Source: Bradyrhizobium betae (GTDB lineage: Bacteria > Pseudomonadota > Alphaproteobacteria > Rhizobiales > Xanthobacteraceae). Taken from it: DNA of 64,000 nt. The stretch is taken from NCBI RefSeq assembly GCF_008932115.1, contig NZ_CP044543.1, forward strand, positions 3,850,501-3,914,500, read 5' to 3'. How positions within the stretch are numbered: position 1 is the stretch's first letter; each line of letters opens with the position of its first letter. A program made the translations under genes and the position numbers. Below are positions 51,499-60,413 of the stretch, one piece after another. Below the pieces are notes generated by a model. It did not search any database. It saw only the letters and a list, made by a program, of their open reading frames with translations, and had not been told where the DNA came from.

Positions 51499-52317
51499 TC
51501 AGCCGATCTGCTTCTCGCCGTGCCGCTCCGACAGCGTGAAGATCTCGACGCCCGTCGCGGTGACGCCGACCGAGTGCTCGAACTGCGCCGACAGCGAACG
51601 GTCGCGGGTGACGGCGGTCCAGCCGTCCGAGAGGATCTTCACATGCGGCTTGCCGAGATTGATCATCGGCTCGATGGTGAAGAACATGCCGGGCTTGAGC
51701 TGGACGCCTTCGCCGGGCCGGCCGATATGGATGATGTTCGGCTCGTCGTGGAACATGCGCCCGAGGCCATGGCCGCAGAAATCGCGCACCACGCTCATGC
51801 CCTGCGGTTCGACGAAGCTCTGGATGGCGTGGCCGATGTCGCCAGTGGTGGCGCCGGGCTTCACCGCTGCGATGCCGCGCATCATGGCTTCATACGTCAC
51901 CTCGATCAGCCGCTCGGCCCTGCGCGCGATCGGGCCGACCGCGTACATCCGGCTGGAATCGCCATACCAGCCGTCGACGATGAAGGTGACGTCGATGTTG
52001 ACGATGTCGCCTTCCTTGAGCGGCCGGTCGCCGGGCATGCCGTGGCAGACCACGTGGTTGAGCGAGGTGCAGGTCGAGTAGCGATAGCCGCGATACATCA
52101 GCGTCGCCGGATAGGCGCCGTGGTCGAAGGCGAAGTCGCGGACGAACTGGTCGATACGCTCGGTCGGCACGCCCGGCCCGACGATGTCGGTGAGCTCGTC
52201 GAGGCACTTGGCTACCAGGGCGCCGGCCTTGCGCATGCCTGCAAAGGCGCCCGGGCCATGCAGCTTGATCTGTCCGGTCTTGCGCAGGGAGGTATCGGAG
52301 GCTTCGACGTAGCTCAT
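51499..52317 (-). CDS. map: Type I methionine aminopeptidase
   Basis: A 272-residue enzyme that removes N-terminal Met from nascent proteins. All metal ligands are visible: His in SLNHVVCHGMPGD, Asp in NIDVTFIVDGWYGDSSRMY (two), His in FCGHGLGRMFHDEP, Glu in FTIEPMINLGKP and Glu in QFEHSVGVT. ATG 52317 (MSYVEASDTSLRKTGQ) is the usual start in Bradyrhizobium; an in-frame ATG at 52377 would add 20 residues. It is the first clearly chromosomal housekeeping gene past radC. Confidence 0.95.
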   Translation of the reverse strand: MSYVEASDTSLRKTGQIKLHGPGAFAGMRKAGALVAKCLDELTDIVGPGVPTERIDQFVRDFAFDHGAYPATLMYRGYRYSTCTSLNHVVCHGMPGDRPLKEGDIVNIDVTFIVDGWYGDSSRMYAVGPIARRAERLIEVTYEAMMRGIAAVKPGATTGDIGHAIQSFVEPQGMSVVRDFCGHGLGRMFHDEPNIIHIGRPGEGVQLKPGMFFTIEPMINLGKPHVKILSDGWTAVTRDRSLSAQFEHSVGVTATGVEIFTLSERHGEKQIG

Positions 52318-52436
52318 GCGGGGCGGTCTTCTGGGCTCAATCTCGATGTCGCGGAAAGGCTTGATTTCACGCCCCAATCTAATGGTTGCGGGCCTGCATG
52401 CAAGCCGGGCCTGCCTGCCTTGCGGCCGAAACCGGG

Positions 52437-53753
52437 CTAATTCGGGACTTCTACGGTGGTTTCCACCGGCAGAGCGCCGCCGCGGATGCGGATTTCACGG
52501 ACCGGATAGGGAACCCGGATGCCCTCGCGCTTGAAGGCGTCCCACAGCGCCAGCATGACGTCGCTCTTGACGTTGTCCATGCCGTCGGGGTCGGCGATCC
52601 AGAAGGTCAGCGAGAACTTCATCCCGGCCTCCGCGAATTCGGTCAAAATGCTGTTCGGCGGCTTGCCCTTCTGGGCGCGGGGATGGGCGGCGGCGGTCTC
52701 GGCGGCGAGCTTGCAGACCAGCCTTGGATCGGCGTCGTAGTTGGTGCCGAAGGCGATCTTCACCAGCGTGTTCTTGTCGGTATAGGTCCAGTTGACGACC
52801 TTCTGCGTCACCAGATCCTCGTTCGGCACCAGGAATTCGCGGCCGTCGCCGGCGGCGACGGAAATATAGCGCGTCTTCATCGCGCTGATGCGCCCGGTGT
52901 TGTCGCCGATGGTGACGAGGTCGCCGGGCTTCACCGATTTGTCCGCCAGCAGGATGATGCCCGAGATGAAATTGGCGACGATCTTCTGCAGGCCGATACC
53001 GATACCGACGCCGACCGCGCCGGAGAACACCGCGAGCGCCGAGAGGTCGATGCCGACCGTGCCGAGCGTAATGACAATTGCGACGGACAGAAGCCCGATG
53101 CGGATGATCTTGACCAGCAGCACCTGCACCGACGGCGTCAGATCGCTGGTCGCGTTGATCCGGCTTTCGGCGAAATTGCTGGCGATGTTGGTGAGCCAGA
53201 GCGCGATCAGCAGGAGCGCGCCCGCCTTGATCACCAGCAGCGGCGTCAGCCTGAAGCCGCCGAGCACGATCGCGACGGAGTCGAGCAGGTCGACCGTCGA
53301 ATCGAGCTGGCCGAGGATGGACAGCGCCGCGACGAACCAGGCGGTGATCGACACCAGCCTGACGATGAAGGCGTTGCGCAGCACCGAGGTCACCAGCCGG
53401 ATCGCGAGCCAGGCGAAGCCCAGCTTGGCCGCGACCATCAGGAGGTAGGAGCGGCTCGGCCAGGTCGCATGGTACATCACCACGCGGGATACGATCACGA
53501 GCAGGGTGAACACCGCCGTCGAGGCGCTCGCGACCATGATCCGGGCAAAGCGCCGGAGCGGCAGCGGCAACCGCATCGCCAGCGAGGTCGTGTCGACGCG
53601 GCTGCGAATGGTCGCTTCCGCGGCATAGGCAATGCCGGCCGCGGCCAGCATCAGGCCGAATTGCAGGTAGAACCAAGGTGAGGAGATTTCCGCCCCGACG
53701 CTGCGTGCGGTGGTCTGCACGAACTCCATGAAGTCTTTCAGGTCCATGTCCAT
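52437..53753 (-). CDS. MscS-family mechanosensitive ion channel
   Basis: A 438-residue inner-membrane channel. About six predicted helices lie in residues 25-250, then the pore helix and MscS core: GVGIGIGLQKIVANFISGII, LLADKSVKPGDLVTIGDNTG, RYISVAAGDGREFLVPNEDL and WTYTDKNTLVKIAFGTNYDA. It releases solutes on hypo-osmotic shock. It starts MDMDLKDFME; ATG 53747 two codons on is also possible. It is divergent from the antiporter gene. Confidence 0.9.
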   Translation of the reverse strand: MDMDLKDFMEFVQTTARSVGAEISSPWFYLQFGLMLAAAGIAYAAEATIRSRVDTTSLAMRLPLPLRRFARIMVASASTAVFTLLVIVSRVVMYHATWPSRSYLLMVAAKLGFAWLAIRLVTSVLRNAFIVRLVSITAWFVAALSILGQLDSTVDLLDSVAIVLGGFRLTPLLVIKAGALLLIALWLTNIASNFAESRINATSDLTPSVQVLLVKIIRIGLLSVAIVITLGTVGIDLSALAVFSGAVGVGIGIGLQKIVANFISGIILLADKSVKPGDLVTIGDNTGRISAMKTRYISVAAGDGREFLVPNEDLVTQKVVNWTYTDKNTLVKIAFGTNYDADPRLVCKLAAETAAAHPRAQKGKPPNSILTEFAEAGMKFSLTFWIADPDGMDNVKSDVMLALWDAFKREGIRVPYPVREIRIRGGALPVETTVEVPN

Positions 53754-53963
53754 TGGTCTCGTCGGAAGGCGGGTCAGAAGGATTTGATTCGAAGGCGCCG
53801 CAGAATCCCACAAAGGCAGCGGCGCGGCCATCGATACACCGCCAAGTGAAGCGCGTTAAGGCCGCAAAATACGGGCAGATTGCCGCGAGCTGGAGAAATG
53901 GGTTGGCGCGCCGGGGCTGCGACGATAAGGATGCAAATCCAGCAATTCGTACCCGGAAGGTGG

Positions 53964-55757
53964 ATGGCCTCCCTCGACTCTGTCAGCCTCGCCATATTGC
54001 TCGGTGCCGTCCTCGTGATGGCCGGTATCCTGTCGAGCCTGCTTGCGCTGCGCTTCGGCGCGCCCTTGCTGCTCGTCTTTCTTGCGGTCGGCATGCTCGC
54101 CGGTGATTCCGGCCCCGGGCAGCTCCAGTTCGACGACGTCCGCACCACCTATCTGGTCGGCTCCGTCGCGCTCGCCTTGATCCTGTTCGATGGCGGCCTG
54201 AAGACGCGCTTTGCCAGCATCCGCACCGTGCTCGCGCCGTCCGTGGTGCTCGCGACCGTCGGCGTGCTCCTGACCGCGCTGATCACGGCGCCGTTCGTCA
54301 AATACGCGCTCGACCTAAACTGGACGGAGTCGCTGCTGGTCGGCGCCGTGGTGGCCTCGACCGACGCGGCCGCGGTGTTCCTGCTGGTGCACACCCAGGG
54401 CCTGCGCCTGCGCCCCCGCGTCGGTGCGACGCTGGAAGCCGAATCCGGCACCAACGATCCCTTCGCGATCTTCCTCACCCTGATGCTGGTCGAATACATC
54501 TCGCTGGGCTCGAGCTCGGCCGGCCACGTGGCGATGGAGTTCATCCAGGAGTCGGTGCTCGGCGCTGCCGTCGGCTTCCTCGGCGGACGTCTCGTCGTCA
54601 TCGCGCTCAACCAGGTGGCGCTGCCGCAGGGCCTGCATGCGCCGTTCGTGACCACCGCGGCGCTCGTCATCTTCGGCGGCTCGCAGATCATGCACGCCTC
54701 GGGCTTCCTTGCGGTCTATCTCGCCGGCATCATCATCGGCAACCGGCCGACCCGCGCGCATAATTCAGTGGTGGCGTTCCTCGATGCCGCGACCTGGCTC
54801 GCGCAGATCGTGATGTTCGTGCTGCTCGGCCTGCTGGTCTCGCCGAGCCGGCTTGGCGCCAGCGTTCTTCCCGCAATCGCCGTCGCGTTCGTCCTGATGC
54901 TGGTGGCGCGGCCGATCGCGGTGTTCGTGTGCCTGGCGCCGTTCCGGTTCAACTGGCGCGAGAAAATCTTCATCGCCTGGACCGGCCTGCGCGGCGCGGT
55001 CGCGATCTTCCTGGCCTCGATCCCGATGCTGGTCGGCCTGTCGAAAGCCTATCTCTATTTCGACGTTGCCTTCGTCGTCGTCATCATCTCGCTGCTGTTG
55101 CAGGGCTGGACCCTGGCGCCGGCCGCGCGCAAGCTGCATGTCGCGCTGCCGCGCGCCGAGCGCGGCCCGCGCCGCGTCGAGCTCGATCTGCCGGGCCAGC
55201 TCGAGCAGCAGCTGGTTGGCTATCCGGTGCGCGCGAAGAGCCTGTATTTCCGCCGCGGCCTGATCCCGTCCTGGTCCAAGCCGACGCTGGTGATCCGCAA
55301 CGAGAACATCCTGACGCCCGTGGAGGCCGATCCGATCGCGCCGGGCGATTACATCTACCTGCTGGCCCCGCCGGAAAAGGCCGAGTCGCTCGACCGCTTT
55401 TTCGTCGACATGCAGCCGAGCTCGGCGCCGGACCCGCATCTGCTCGGCGACTTCATGGTTTCCGGCGATCACACGCTGGCCGAGCTTGCCGAGATCTACG
55501 GCGTGAAGGCCGGCGAGGACGAAAGCAAGCTGACCCTGGCTGACTATTTCGACGTCCATCTCGACCGTGCGCCGAAAGAAGGGGCGGAACTGCCGCTGGA
55601 TGAGATCGTCCTCGTCGCTCGCAGCATCTCCGGTGGCCGCGTCAGCGTCGTCGGCCTGCGTCTGCCGGAAGACGAGGAGACGCCCGTGCCGCTGACGCGC
55701 AGGCAGGCGCTGCGGAGGAAGCTTGCGGAAGTGTGGACCTCGGTCGCGGGGGTTTAG
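53964..55757 (+). CDS. cvrA: Potassium/proton antiporter, CvrA/NhaP2 type
   Basis: A 597-residue CPA1-type antiporter. Some 12-13 helices (residues 5-400) include LALRFGAPLLLVFLAVGMLA, the transport motif VGAVVASTDAAAVFLL, ESGTNDPFAIFLTLML and WTGLRGAVAIFLASIPMLVG. A cytoplasmic TrkA_C/CorC-like tail follows (PVRAKSLYFRRGLIPSWSKP, ENILTPVEADPIAPGDYIYL). It exports K+ or Na+ for H+. ATG 53964 (MASLDSVSLAI) has GGAAGGTGG upstream; the frame is open further 5' but unconserved. Confidence 0.9.
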   Translation: MASLDSVSLAILLGAVLVMAGILSSLLALRFGAPLLLVFLAVGMLAGDSGPGQLQFDDVRTTYLVGSVALALILFDGGLKTRFASIRTVLAPSVVLATVGVLLTALITAPFVKYALDLNWTESLLVGAVVASTDAAAVFLLVHTQGLRLRPRVGATLEAESGTNDPFAIFLTLMLVEYISLGSSSAGHVAMEFIQESVLGAAVGFLGGRLVVIALNQVALPQGLHAPFVTTAALVIFGGSQIMHASGFLAVYLAGIIIGNRPTRAHNSVVAFLDAATWLAQIVMFVLLGLLVSPSRLGASVLPAIAVAFVLMLVARPIAVFVCLAPFRFNWREKIFIAWTGLRGAVAIFLASIPMLVGLSKAYLYFDVAFVVVIISLLLQGWTLAPAARKLHVALPRAERGPRRVELDLPGQLEQQLVGYPVRAKSLYFRRGLIPSWSKPTLVIRNENILTPVEADPIAPGDYIYLLAPPEKAESLDRFFVDMQPSSAPDPHLLGDFMVSGDHTLAELAEIYGVKAGEDESKLTLADYFDVHLDRAPKEGAELPLDEIVLVARSISGGRVSVVGLRLPEDEETPVPLTRRQALRRKLAEVWTSVAGV

Positions 55758-55758
55758 G

Positions 55759-55774
55759 TGCGGGGCAACCCGCA
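55759..55774. terminator. Small hairpin between convergent cvrA and modC
   Basis: TGCGGG-GCAA-CCCGCA lies directly after the cvrA stop and 28 bp from the modC stop. There is no long T run, so as a bidirectional terminator it is only moderately supported. Confidence 0.45.
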
Positions 55775-55802
55775 TTGAGTTCGGCGGGATGGGCCATGGT
55801 CA

Positions 55803-56465
55803 TCACGTCAGCACCTTCACCCCGCCGAATGATGTCACCCGCCCCTGCTTCAGCATCACGATCTGCGTCGCGAGCTGGCGCAGCTCGGCGACGTCGTGGC
55901 TGACATAGACCATCGGGATGTTGGCCTCGTCGCGCAACCGCACCAGATAGGGCAGGATCTCGAGCTTGCGGGCCTCGTCGAGCGCGCCGAGCGGTTCGTC
56001 GAGCAGCAGCAGTCGCGGCTTTGACAACAGCGCGCGGCCGAGCGCGACGCGCTGCCGCTCGCCGCCGGAAAGCTTTCCGGGGCGGCGATCGAGCAGGGCG
56101 CCGATGTCGAGCAGGTCGATGATGCGCTTGTGCTGTGCCGGATCGGACGCGAGGCCGCTCATGCGCCGTCCATAGTCGAGATTCTGCGCGACGTTCAGGT
56201 GCGGAAACAGCCGGGCATCCTGGAACACATAGCCGATGCGGCGGCGCCAGGTCGGCACATGGATGCCGGCCGCGGTGTCGTCCACGGTCTCGCCGTCGAT
56301 CACGATGGTGCCACGATCGGGCCGCAGCAGCCCGGCGATCATGTTGACCAGCGAACTCTTGCCCGCGCCCGATGCGCCGAACAGGCCGATGACGCGGCCT
56401 TCGCTGGAGAAGGATGCGGAGAGCGAGAATTCGCCAAGCTGTTTTTCGACGTCGACCCGCAGCAT
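55803..56465 (-). CDS. modC: Molybdate ABC transporter ATP-binding protein
   Basis: A 220-residue ABC ATPase: Walker A GLFGASGAGKSSLVNMIAGL, signature KLSGGERQRVALGRALL, Walker B LLLLDEPLGALDEARKLEIL and the switch VYVSHDVAELRQL. It is shorter than classical ModC (about 350 residues) and lacks the C-terminal TOBE molybdate-binding domain. ATG 56465 begins two bases after the modB stop. It powers molybdate uptake with ModA and ModB. Confidence 0.92.
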   Translation of the reverse strand: MLRVDVEKQLGEFSLSASFSSEGRVIGLFGASGAGKSSLVNMIAGLLRPDRGTIVIDGETVDDTAAGIHVPTWRRRIGYVFQDARLFPHLNVAQNLDYGRRMSGLASDPAQHKRIIDLLDIGALLDRRPGKLSGGERQRVALGRALLSKPRLLLLDEPLGALDEARKLEILPYLVRLRDEANIPMVYVSHDVAELRQLATQIVMLKQGRVTSFGGVKVLT

Positions 56466-56467
56466 GA

Positions 56468-57163
56468 TCAGTTCCCGTGCAGGCGCGCGGTGGCGCGGCG
56501 GGCGAACCATTCGGCGGCGATCAATGCGCCCAGTGCCAGGACGATCGAGACGATCACGAGCCGGCCCGCTGCCGTGTCACCGTCCGGCGTCTGGATCAGC
56601 GAATAGATCGCGGACGAAATCGTCTGGGTCTCGCCGGGGATGTTGGAGACGAAGGTGATGGTCGCACCGAACTCGCCGATGGCCTTGGCAAAGCCGAGCA
56701 CCATGCCGGCGAGCACGCCCGGCAGCGCCAGCGGCAGCGTCACCGTGAAGAACACCTTCCACGGCGCCGCGCCCAACGTCTCCGCGGCCTGCTCGAGCCG
56801 GCGGTCGATCGCCTCGATCGACAGCCGCATCGGGCGCACCAGCAGCGGAAACGACATCACGCCGCAGGCGAGCGCCGCACCGGTCCAGCGGAAAGAGAAG
56901 ACGATGCCGAGATAGTCGGCCAGGAAGCCGCCGACGAGGCCCTTGCGGCCGAAGGTGAGGAGCAGGAGATAGCCGGTTACGACCGGCGGCAGCACCAGCG
57001 GCAGATGCACCACCGCGTCGAGAAATGATTTGCCCCAGAAATCGCGGCGGGCAAGCAGCCATGCCAGCGCAATGCCGAATGGCGTTGCCACCAGCGTCGC
57101 GATCACGGCGATCCTGAGCGAGAGCAGGATCGCCGTCCATTCGGCGGGAGAGATGTCGAGCAC
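56468..57163 (-). CDS. modB: Molybdate ABC transporter permease
   Basis: A 231-residue inner-membrane permease with five or six helices and the EAA loop typical of ModB (EQAAETLGAAPWKVFFTVTL, PLALPGVLAGMVLGFAKAIG, EFGATITFVSNIPGETQT). It forms the channel for molybdate. It starts MLDISPAEWTAILLSLRIAV, six bases after the modA stop. Confidence 0.95.
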   Translation of the reverse strand: MLDISPAEWTAILLSLRIAVIATLVATPFGIALAWLLARRDFWGKSFLDAVVHLPLVLPPVVTGYLLLLTFGRKGLVGGFLADYLGIVFSFRWTGAALACGVMSFPLLVRPMRLSIEAIDRRLEQAAETLGAAPWKVFFTVTLPLALPGVLAGMVLGFAKAIGEFGATITFVSNIPGETQTISSAIYSLIQTPDGDTAAGRLVIVSIVLALGALIAAEWFARRATARLHGN

Positions 57164-57169
57164 GAAAAA

Positions 57170-57952
57170 TCAGGTTGTGGGGCTGATCAGGAACTTGAAG
57201 CCGTACTTTTCCAGGATGGTCTTGGCGGCCGTCGAGCGCAGGAAGGCGAGATAGTCGTTGGTCTCGGGCTTCGCGGTGGTGGTCGCAGCGACGGGATAAA
57301 TGATCGCGGGATGCGAATCCGCCGGGAAGGTGCCGACGATCTTCACGCCCGGCTCGACCTTGGCATCGGTGGAATAGACGATGCCGAGATTGGCCTCGCC
57401 GCGCGCGACCAGCGTCAGCGCGGCGCGCACGCTCTCGGCCATTGCGAATTTCGGCTCCGCAGCGGTCCAGGCTCCGAGCTTCTCCAGAGCCGCCTTGGCA
57501 TATTTGCCGACCGGCACCGACTTGACGTCGCCAGTCGCGATCTTGCCGTCGCCGGCAAGCTTGGCGAGATCAAAGCCCTGCGCGATCGTGACGTTGTCGA
57601 TCTTGGAATCCTTCGGAGCGATCAGCACGATGCTGTTGCCGAGCAGATTGACTCTGGAAGGCTCGTTGATGGTCTTCTTGGCTGTCGCGTAGTCCATCCA
57701 GTCGGTGTCGGCCGAGACGAACACGTCGGCCGGCGCGCCCTGCTCGATCTGCTTGGCGAGCACGGAGCTTGCGGCATAGCTGACGCTGAACTTGACGCCG
57801 GTCTTGGCGGTGTAGGCCGCGTCGATCTCGTCGAGCGCGTTCTTCATCGAGGCTGCCGCGAACACGGTGATGGTCTTGTCCTGCGCGGCCGCAGGCGAGA
57901 AGGCCGCGAGCAGAACGACGAAGGCGGAGAAAAGCACGGAAAGGCGGGACAT
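57170..57952 (-). CDS. modA: Periplasmic molybdate-binding protein
   Basis: A 260-residue lipoprotein-free binding protein with signal peptide (MSRLSVLFSAFVVLLAAFSP, then AAAQ). The mature part has ITVFAAASMKNALDEIDAAY, VSYAASSVLAKQIEQGAPAD, VFVSADTDWMDYA and VPVGKYAKAALEKLG, standard ModA. It captures molybdate and tungstate. ATG 57952 has GGAGCG upstream; an in-frame ATG at 57985 would add 11 residues. It is first of modABC. No clear ModE site was found upstream. Confidence 0.95.
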   Translation of the reverse strand: MSRLSVLFSAFVVLLAAFSPAAAQDKTITVFAAASMKNALDEIDAAYTAKTGVKFSVSYAASSVLAKQIEQGAPADVFVSADTDWMDYATAKKTINEPSRVNLLGNSIVLIAPKDSKIDNVTIAQGFDLAKLAGDGKIATGDVKSVPVGKYAKAALEKLGAWTAAEPKFAMAESVRAALTLVARGEANLGIVYSTDAKVEPGVKIVGTFPADSHPAIIYPVAATTTAKPETNDYLAFLRSTAAKTILEKYGFKFLISPTT

Positions 57953-58113
57953 CGGGAGCGCTCCATACACGCTTGCGCGCGCCAATCAGGCACGCAAGAC
58001 GGCGTTGGTTGAGTAAAGGTTCGCGATCGGCGGAAGCGCTGTTCCGGTGAGCCCGACGGACTTACGGTCCTTCAGGATGTCGCTGGGCGTGACCATAACA
58101 GGCTGGCGGAACA

Positions 58114-58165
58114 GGTCAAAGCTGACCTTTTGAGGTCAAAGCTGACCTTTTGAGGCCAAAGCCGG
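58114..58165. repeat. 20-bp tandem repeat, 2.5 copies, upstream of modA
   Basis: GGTCAAAGCTGACCTTTTGA occurs at 58114-58133 and 58134-58153 and partly at 58154-58165 (GGCCAAAGCCGG). Each unit contains GGTCA-AAGC-TGACC, itself an inverted repeat. It lies 160 bp before modA and 21 bp after the next gene's stop, so it could be a regulatory array, a terminator or a neutral repeat. Confidence 0.8.
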
Positions 58166-58185
58166 ACGTATGGTCCGTGCGGTGC

Positions 58186-58689
58186 CTACTCGCTCGGCAG
58201 GATCGCGACCGATACCGAATTGTCGCCGGCGCCGCTGATCTGGAGCACGAAAGGCTGCGCCGACAGCTGGTATTTCACGGTCTTGCGGATGCCGTCGCAG
58301 TCGGTGGCGCCGCTGAAGGCCACGGGCTTCAGGAAATGGCCGTCCTGCACCACGTCGACCCAGGCTCCGCCGGACAGACTGATCATATAGAGCCCGGCCT
58401 TCGCGGTCTTGACGCTGGTGAAACCGGCAAAGGTGCCGTCCTTCGGCGCCCGCTCCGGCGGCGTCGGCAGTTTTGCCTCCGCGGGTGCGACCAACCCCAG
58501 CGTGATGGCCGATGACGGCAGCGCGGCCTGTTCGCTCCCCGATGCGAGCCTGGGGCGATCCGGCGCCGTGAGCGCGGCGCGCTCACGCTCGATCGGCCAT
58601 TTGAACTTGTCGCAGCCGCTGGGCTCTTCGGCGGCGAGAGCGGAGGTGACGCCGAGCGAAAGCGCGGCGAGGATGGCGAGGACGCGCAT
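58186..58689 (-). CDS. Exported hypothetical protein
   Basis: A 167-residue protein with a clear signal peptide (MRVLAILAALSLGVTSALAA) and a mature part lacking any named domain: DKFKWPIERERAAL, TFAGFTSVKTAKAGLYMISL, SGGAWVDVVQDGHFLKPVAF and SVSVAILPSE. Two cysteines (GCDKF, TDCDGI) could form one disulphide. Homologues of this look are common in Bradyrhizobium; the function is unknown. ATG 58689 is preferred over 58701 because it gives a standard signal peptide. Confidence 0.8.
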   Translation of the reverse strand: MRVLAILAALSLGVTSALAAEEPSGCDKFKWPIERERAALTAPDRPRLASGSEQAALPSSAITLGLVAPAEAKLPTPPERAPKDGTFAGFTSVKTAKAGLYMISLSGGAWVDVVQDGHFLKPVAFSGATDCDGIRKTVKYQLSAQPFVLQISGAGDNSVSVAILPSE

Positions 58690-58838
58690 GTCAAATCCCA
58701 TCGTTGGCCACGCGACAGACGTGGGCTTGCGGTCAGGTGTGAGGAGCGGGATGCGCGTCCCGGGATGCCACGGGCTTACGGCACGGCGGCGAGGACGATC
58801 CTAGCGCATTCCGCGGGATAGGAGCCAGTAATGAGTCT

Positions 58839-58978
58839 GTCATCCCGGGGCGCGCGCAGCGCGAGCCCGGGATCCATAGCCACAAGAAGGAGTTTGGCGA
58901 AGACTCGTGGTTATCAGCGCGCCCCGCATTTCTCTCCGGGAGTATGGGTCCCGGGCTCGCTTCGCGCCCCGGGACGAC
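58839..58978. repeat. Palindromic interspersed repeat of Bradyrhizobium type
   Basis: The left arm GTCATCCCGGGGCGCG.. (from 58839) and the right arm, in reverse complement GTCGTCCCGGGGCGCG.. (from 58978), match over about 36 bp, ending GAGCCCGGGATCCATA and GAGCCCGGGACCCATA. About 65 bp lie between. Such CCCGGG-rich dyads are scattered through Bradyrhizobium genomes. It fills most of the 315-bp gap between the exported protein and mepA. Confidence 0.75.
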
Positions 58979-59003
58979 ACCGATCGGGAGGAGACAGCGT
59001 ACG

Positions 59004-59948
59004 CTACGGCTTGGCGTCGCCTGCGTGCAGCACCACCTTGCAGGCGGCCGGCATCTGGGCCAGCGTCATCGGCGGCTTCGGCTTGGGCGGTTCCGGCGGC
59101 GGCTTCGGGTGCAGCACGCCGTCGCTGAACCAATAGGCGAGATCGGCCGGCTTGCAGCCTTCGTCCTCGGACTGCGACGGCTGGCCCTCGCATTCGCCTG
59201 ATCCCGCCGGGCAGTGCATCCGGATGTGGAAATGATAATCGTGGCCCCACCACGGCCGGATCTTCGACAGCCAGGAACGGTCGCCCTTGGCGTCGCGGCA
59301 CAGCGCCTTCTTGATCGCGGCATTGACGAAGATGCGCTGCACCGCCGGTTCCTGCGCGGCGTCGCGCAGCACCAGCACGTGGGCAGGCGTGAACACCTTC
59401 GGGTCGATGTCGAGCCGGTCCTGCCGCACCATCATCACCGCCGACATCTCCTCGCGCTCCTCGCGCGAGAGCCGGCGGTCCGGCATCGGCGTCAGCCAGA
59501 TGTCGGCGTCGAGCCCGATCTGGTGGCTGGCATGGCCTGACAGCGCCGGCCCGCCGCGCGGCTGGGCGATGTCGCCGACCAGGAGGCCGGGCCAGCCGGA
59601 ATCCTTGCTCGCTTTGGCTGCCAGCCGCTTGATCAGCGCGATCATGTCGGGGTGGCCGAAATTGCGGTTACGCGACAGCCGCATCACCTGCCAATGGTCG
59701 CCGTTGAGCGGCATCGGCATGGCGCCGCCGATGCAGCCCTTGGTGTAGGAGCCGATGACATGGGCCGGCCCCTTCGACGGCAACAGCTTGCGCGCAAACA
59801 GCTCCTTGGCGCCGAGCGTGGGATCATCGGGGTTGGCGAGCGGCGGCAGGGGTTTTGGCGTGACGCTGCCCTTGTCCTGGGCCAGCGCGTCGCCGGCGGC
59901 CAGGAACGTCATGACGAGCAGGAGAGGGGCGAGGCGGCGGGGACTCAT
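59004..59948 (-). CDS. mepA: Penicillin-insensitive murein endopeptidase
   Basis: A 314-residue periplasmic LAS metallopeptidase that cuts D-Ala-mDAP cross-links. A signal peptide (MSPRRLAPLLLVMTFLAAGD, ALAQ) precedes the catalytic GPALSGHASHQIGLDADIW (zinc His and Asp) and WWGHDYHFHIRMHCP (HxH), with IGGAMPMPLNGDHWQVM and DIDPKVFTPAHV. A Pro-rich segment (PKPPPEPPKPKPP) near the C-terminus precedes the last 24 residues. ATG 59948 has AAGGAGAT upstream; the longer frame to 60140 is unconserved. Confidence 0.94.
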   Translation of the reverse strand: MSPRRLAPLLLVMTFLAAGDALAQDKGSVTPKPLPPLANPDDPTLGAKELFARKLLPSKGPAHVIGSYTKGCIGGAMPMPLNGDHWQVMRLSRNRNFGHPDMIALIKRLAAKASKDSGWPGLLVGDIAQPRGGPALSGHASHQIGLDADIWLTPMPDRRLSREEREEMSAVMMVRQDRLDIDPKVFTPAHVLVLRDAAQEPAVQRIFVNAAIKKALCRDAKGDRSWLSKIRPWWGHDYHFHIRMHCPAGSGECEGQPSQSEDEGCKPADLAYWFSDGVLHPKPPPEPPKPKPPMTLAQMPAACKVVLHAGDAKP

Positions 59949-60413
59949 GCTGATCTCCTTATAGCCGAACGCCGTCTCAGGGTTAACAATCAGGCTTGCA
60001 GCCAACGGCGGCCTCACGCTGTCTTTACAGCCGCGGGCTCGGTGCGCATCACGACCATCCGGGATCGCGCGAAAGTTCTGGATTTCGCGCCGTCCGGTCG
60101 CTTTTTTAACAGCGCGATAACCGTATCCTGCGTTGACCATTATTCGTGCGCGGATCGAGATTCGCCTGTCTCATGCATGCAATCGGACGCGGCTCCGGAA
60201 TTGATTCATGGAGAGCGCGCGTTTTTGCACCACCTCTCGCTCCGATTGCGACGAGGGAACAGGCTCGCCGCGCCCGTCGATGCCCCTCGCGCCTCTCAAA
60301 CAGGCAAAACGGCCTGTCTGCGAGCCGGCGGTTCCGTGGCCAGTCCGCCGAAGATTACTTTTTTTTCAGACACTTGCCTCAAAGCTTGCGGCCGCTGGAC
60401 GCGGCTAGGACGA
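59949..60413. other. Divergent intergenic region, mepA / GGDEF-EAL gene
   Basis: It must hold both promoters. Local composition drops in G+C around 60080-60150 and 60350-60370 (a run of T), which suits promoters, but no pair stands out. No small gene or repeat was recognised. Confidence 0.45.

Noticed and set aside
52386..53681. 431-residue plus-strand open frame rich in Arg, Gln and Asp
   Set aside because: Antisense of the MscS channel gene, whose membrane helices and MscS core are clear.
58114..58165. CRISPR-like array
   Set aside because: The units are head to tail with no spacers and only 2.5 copies, so this is a simple tandem repeat.
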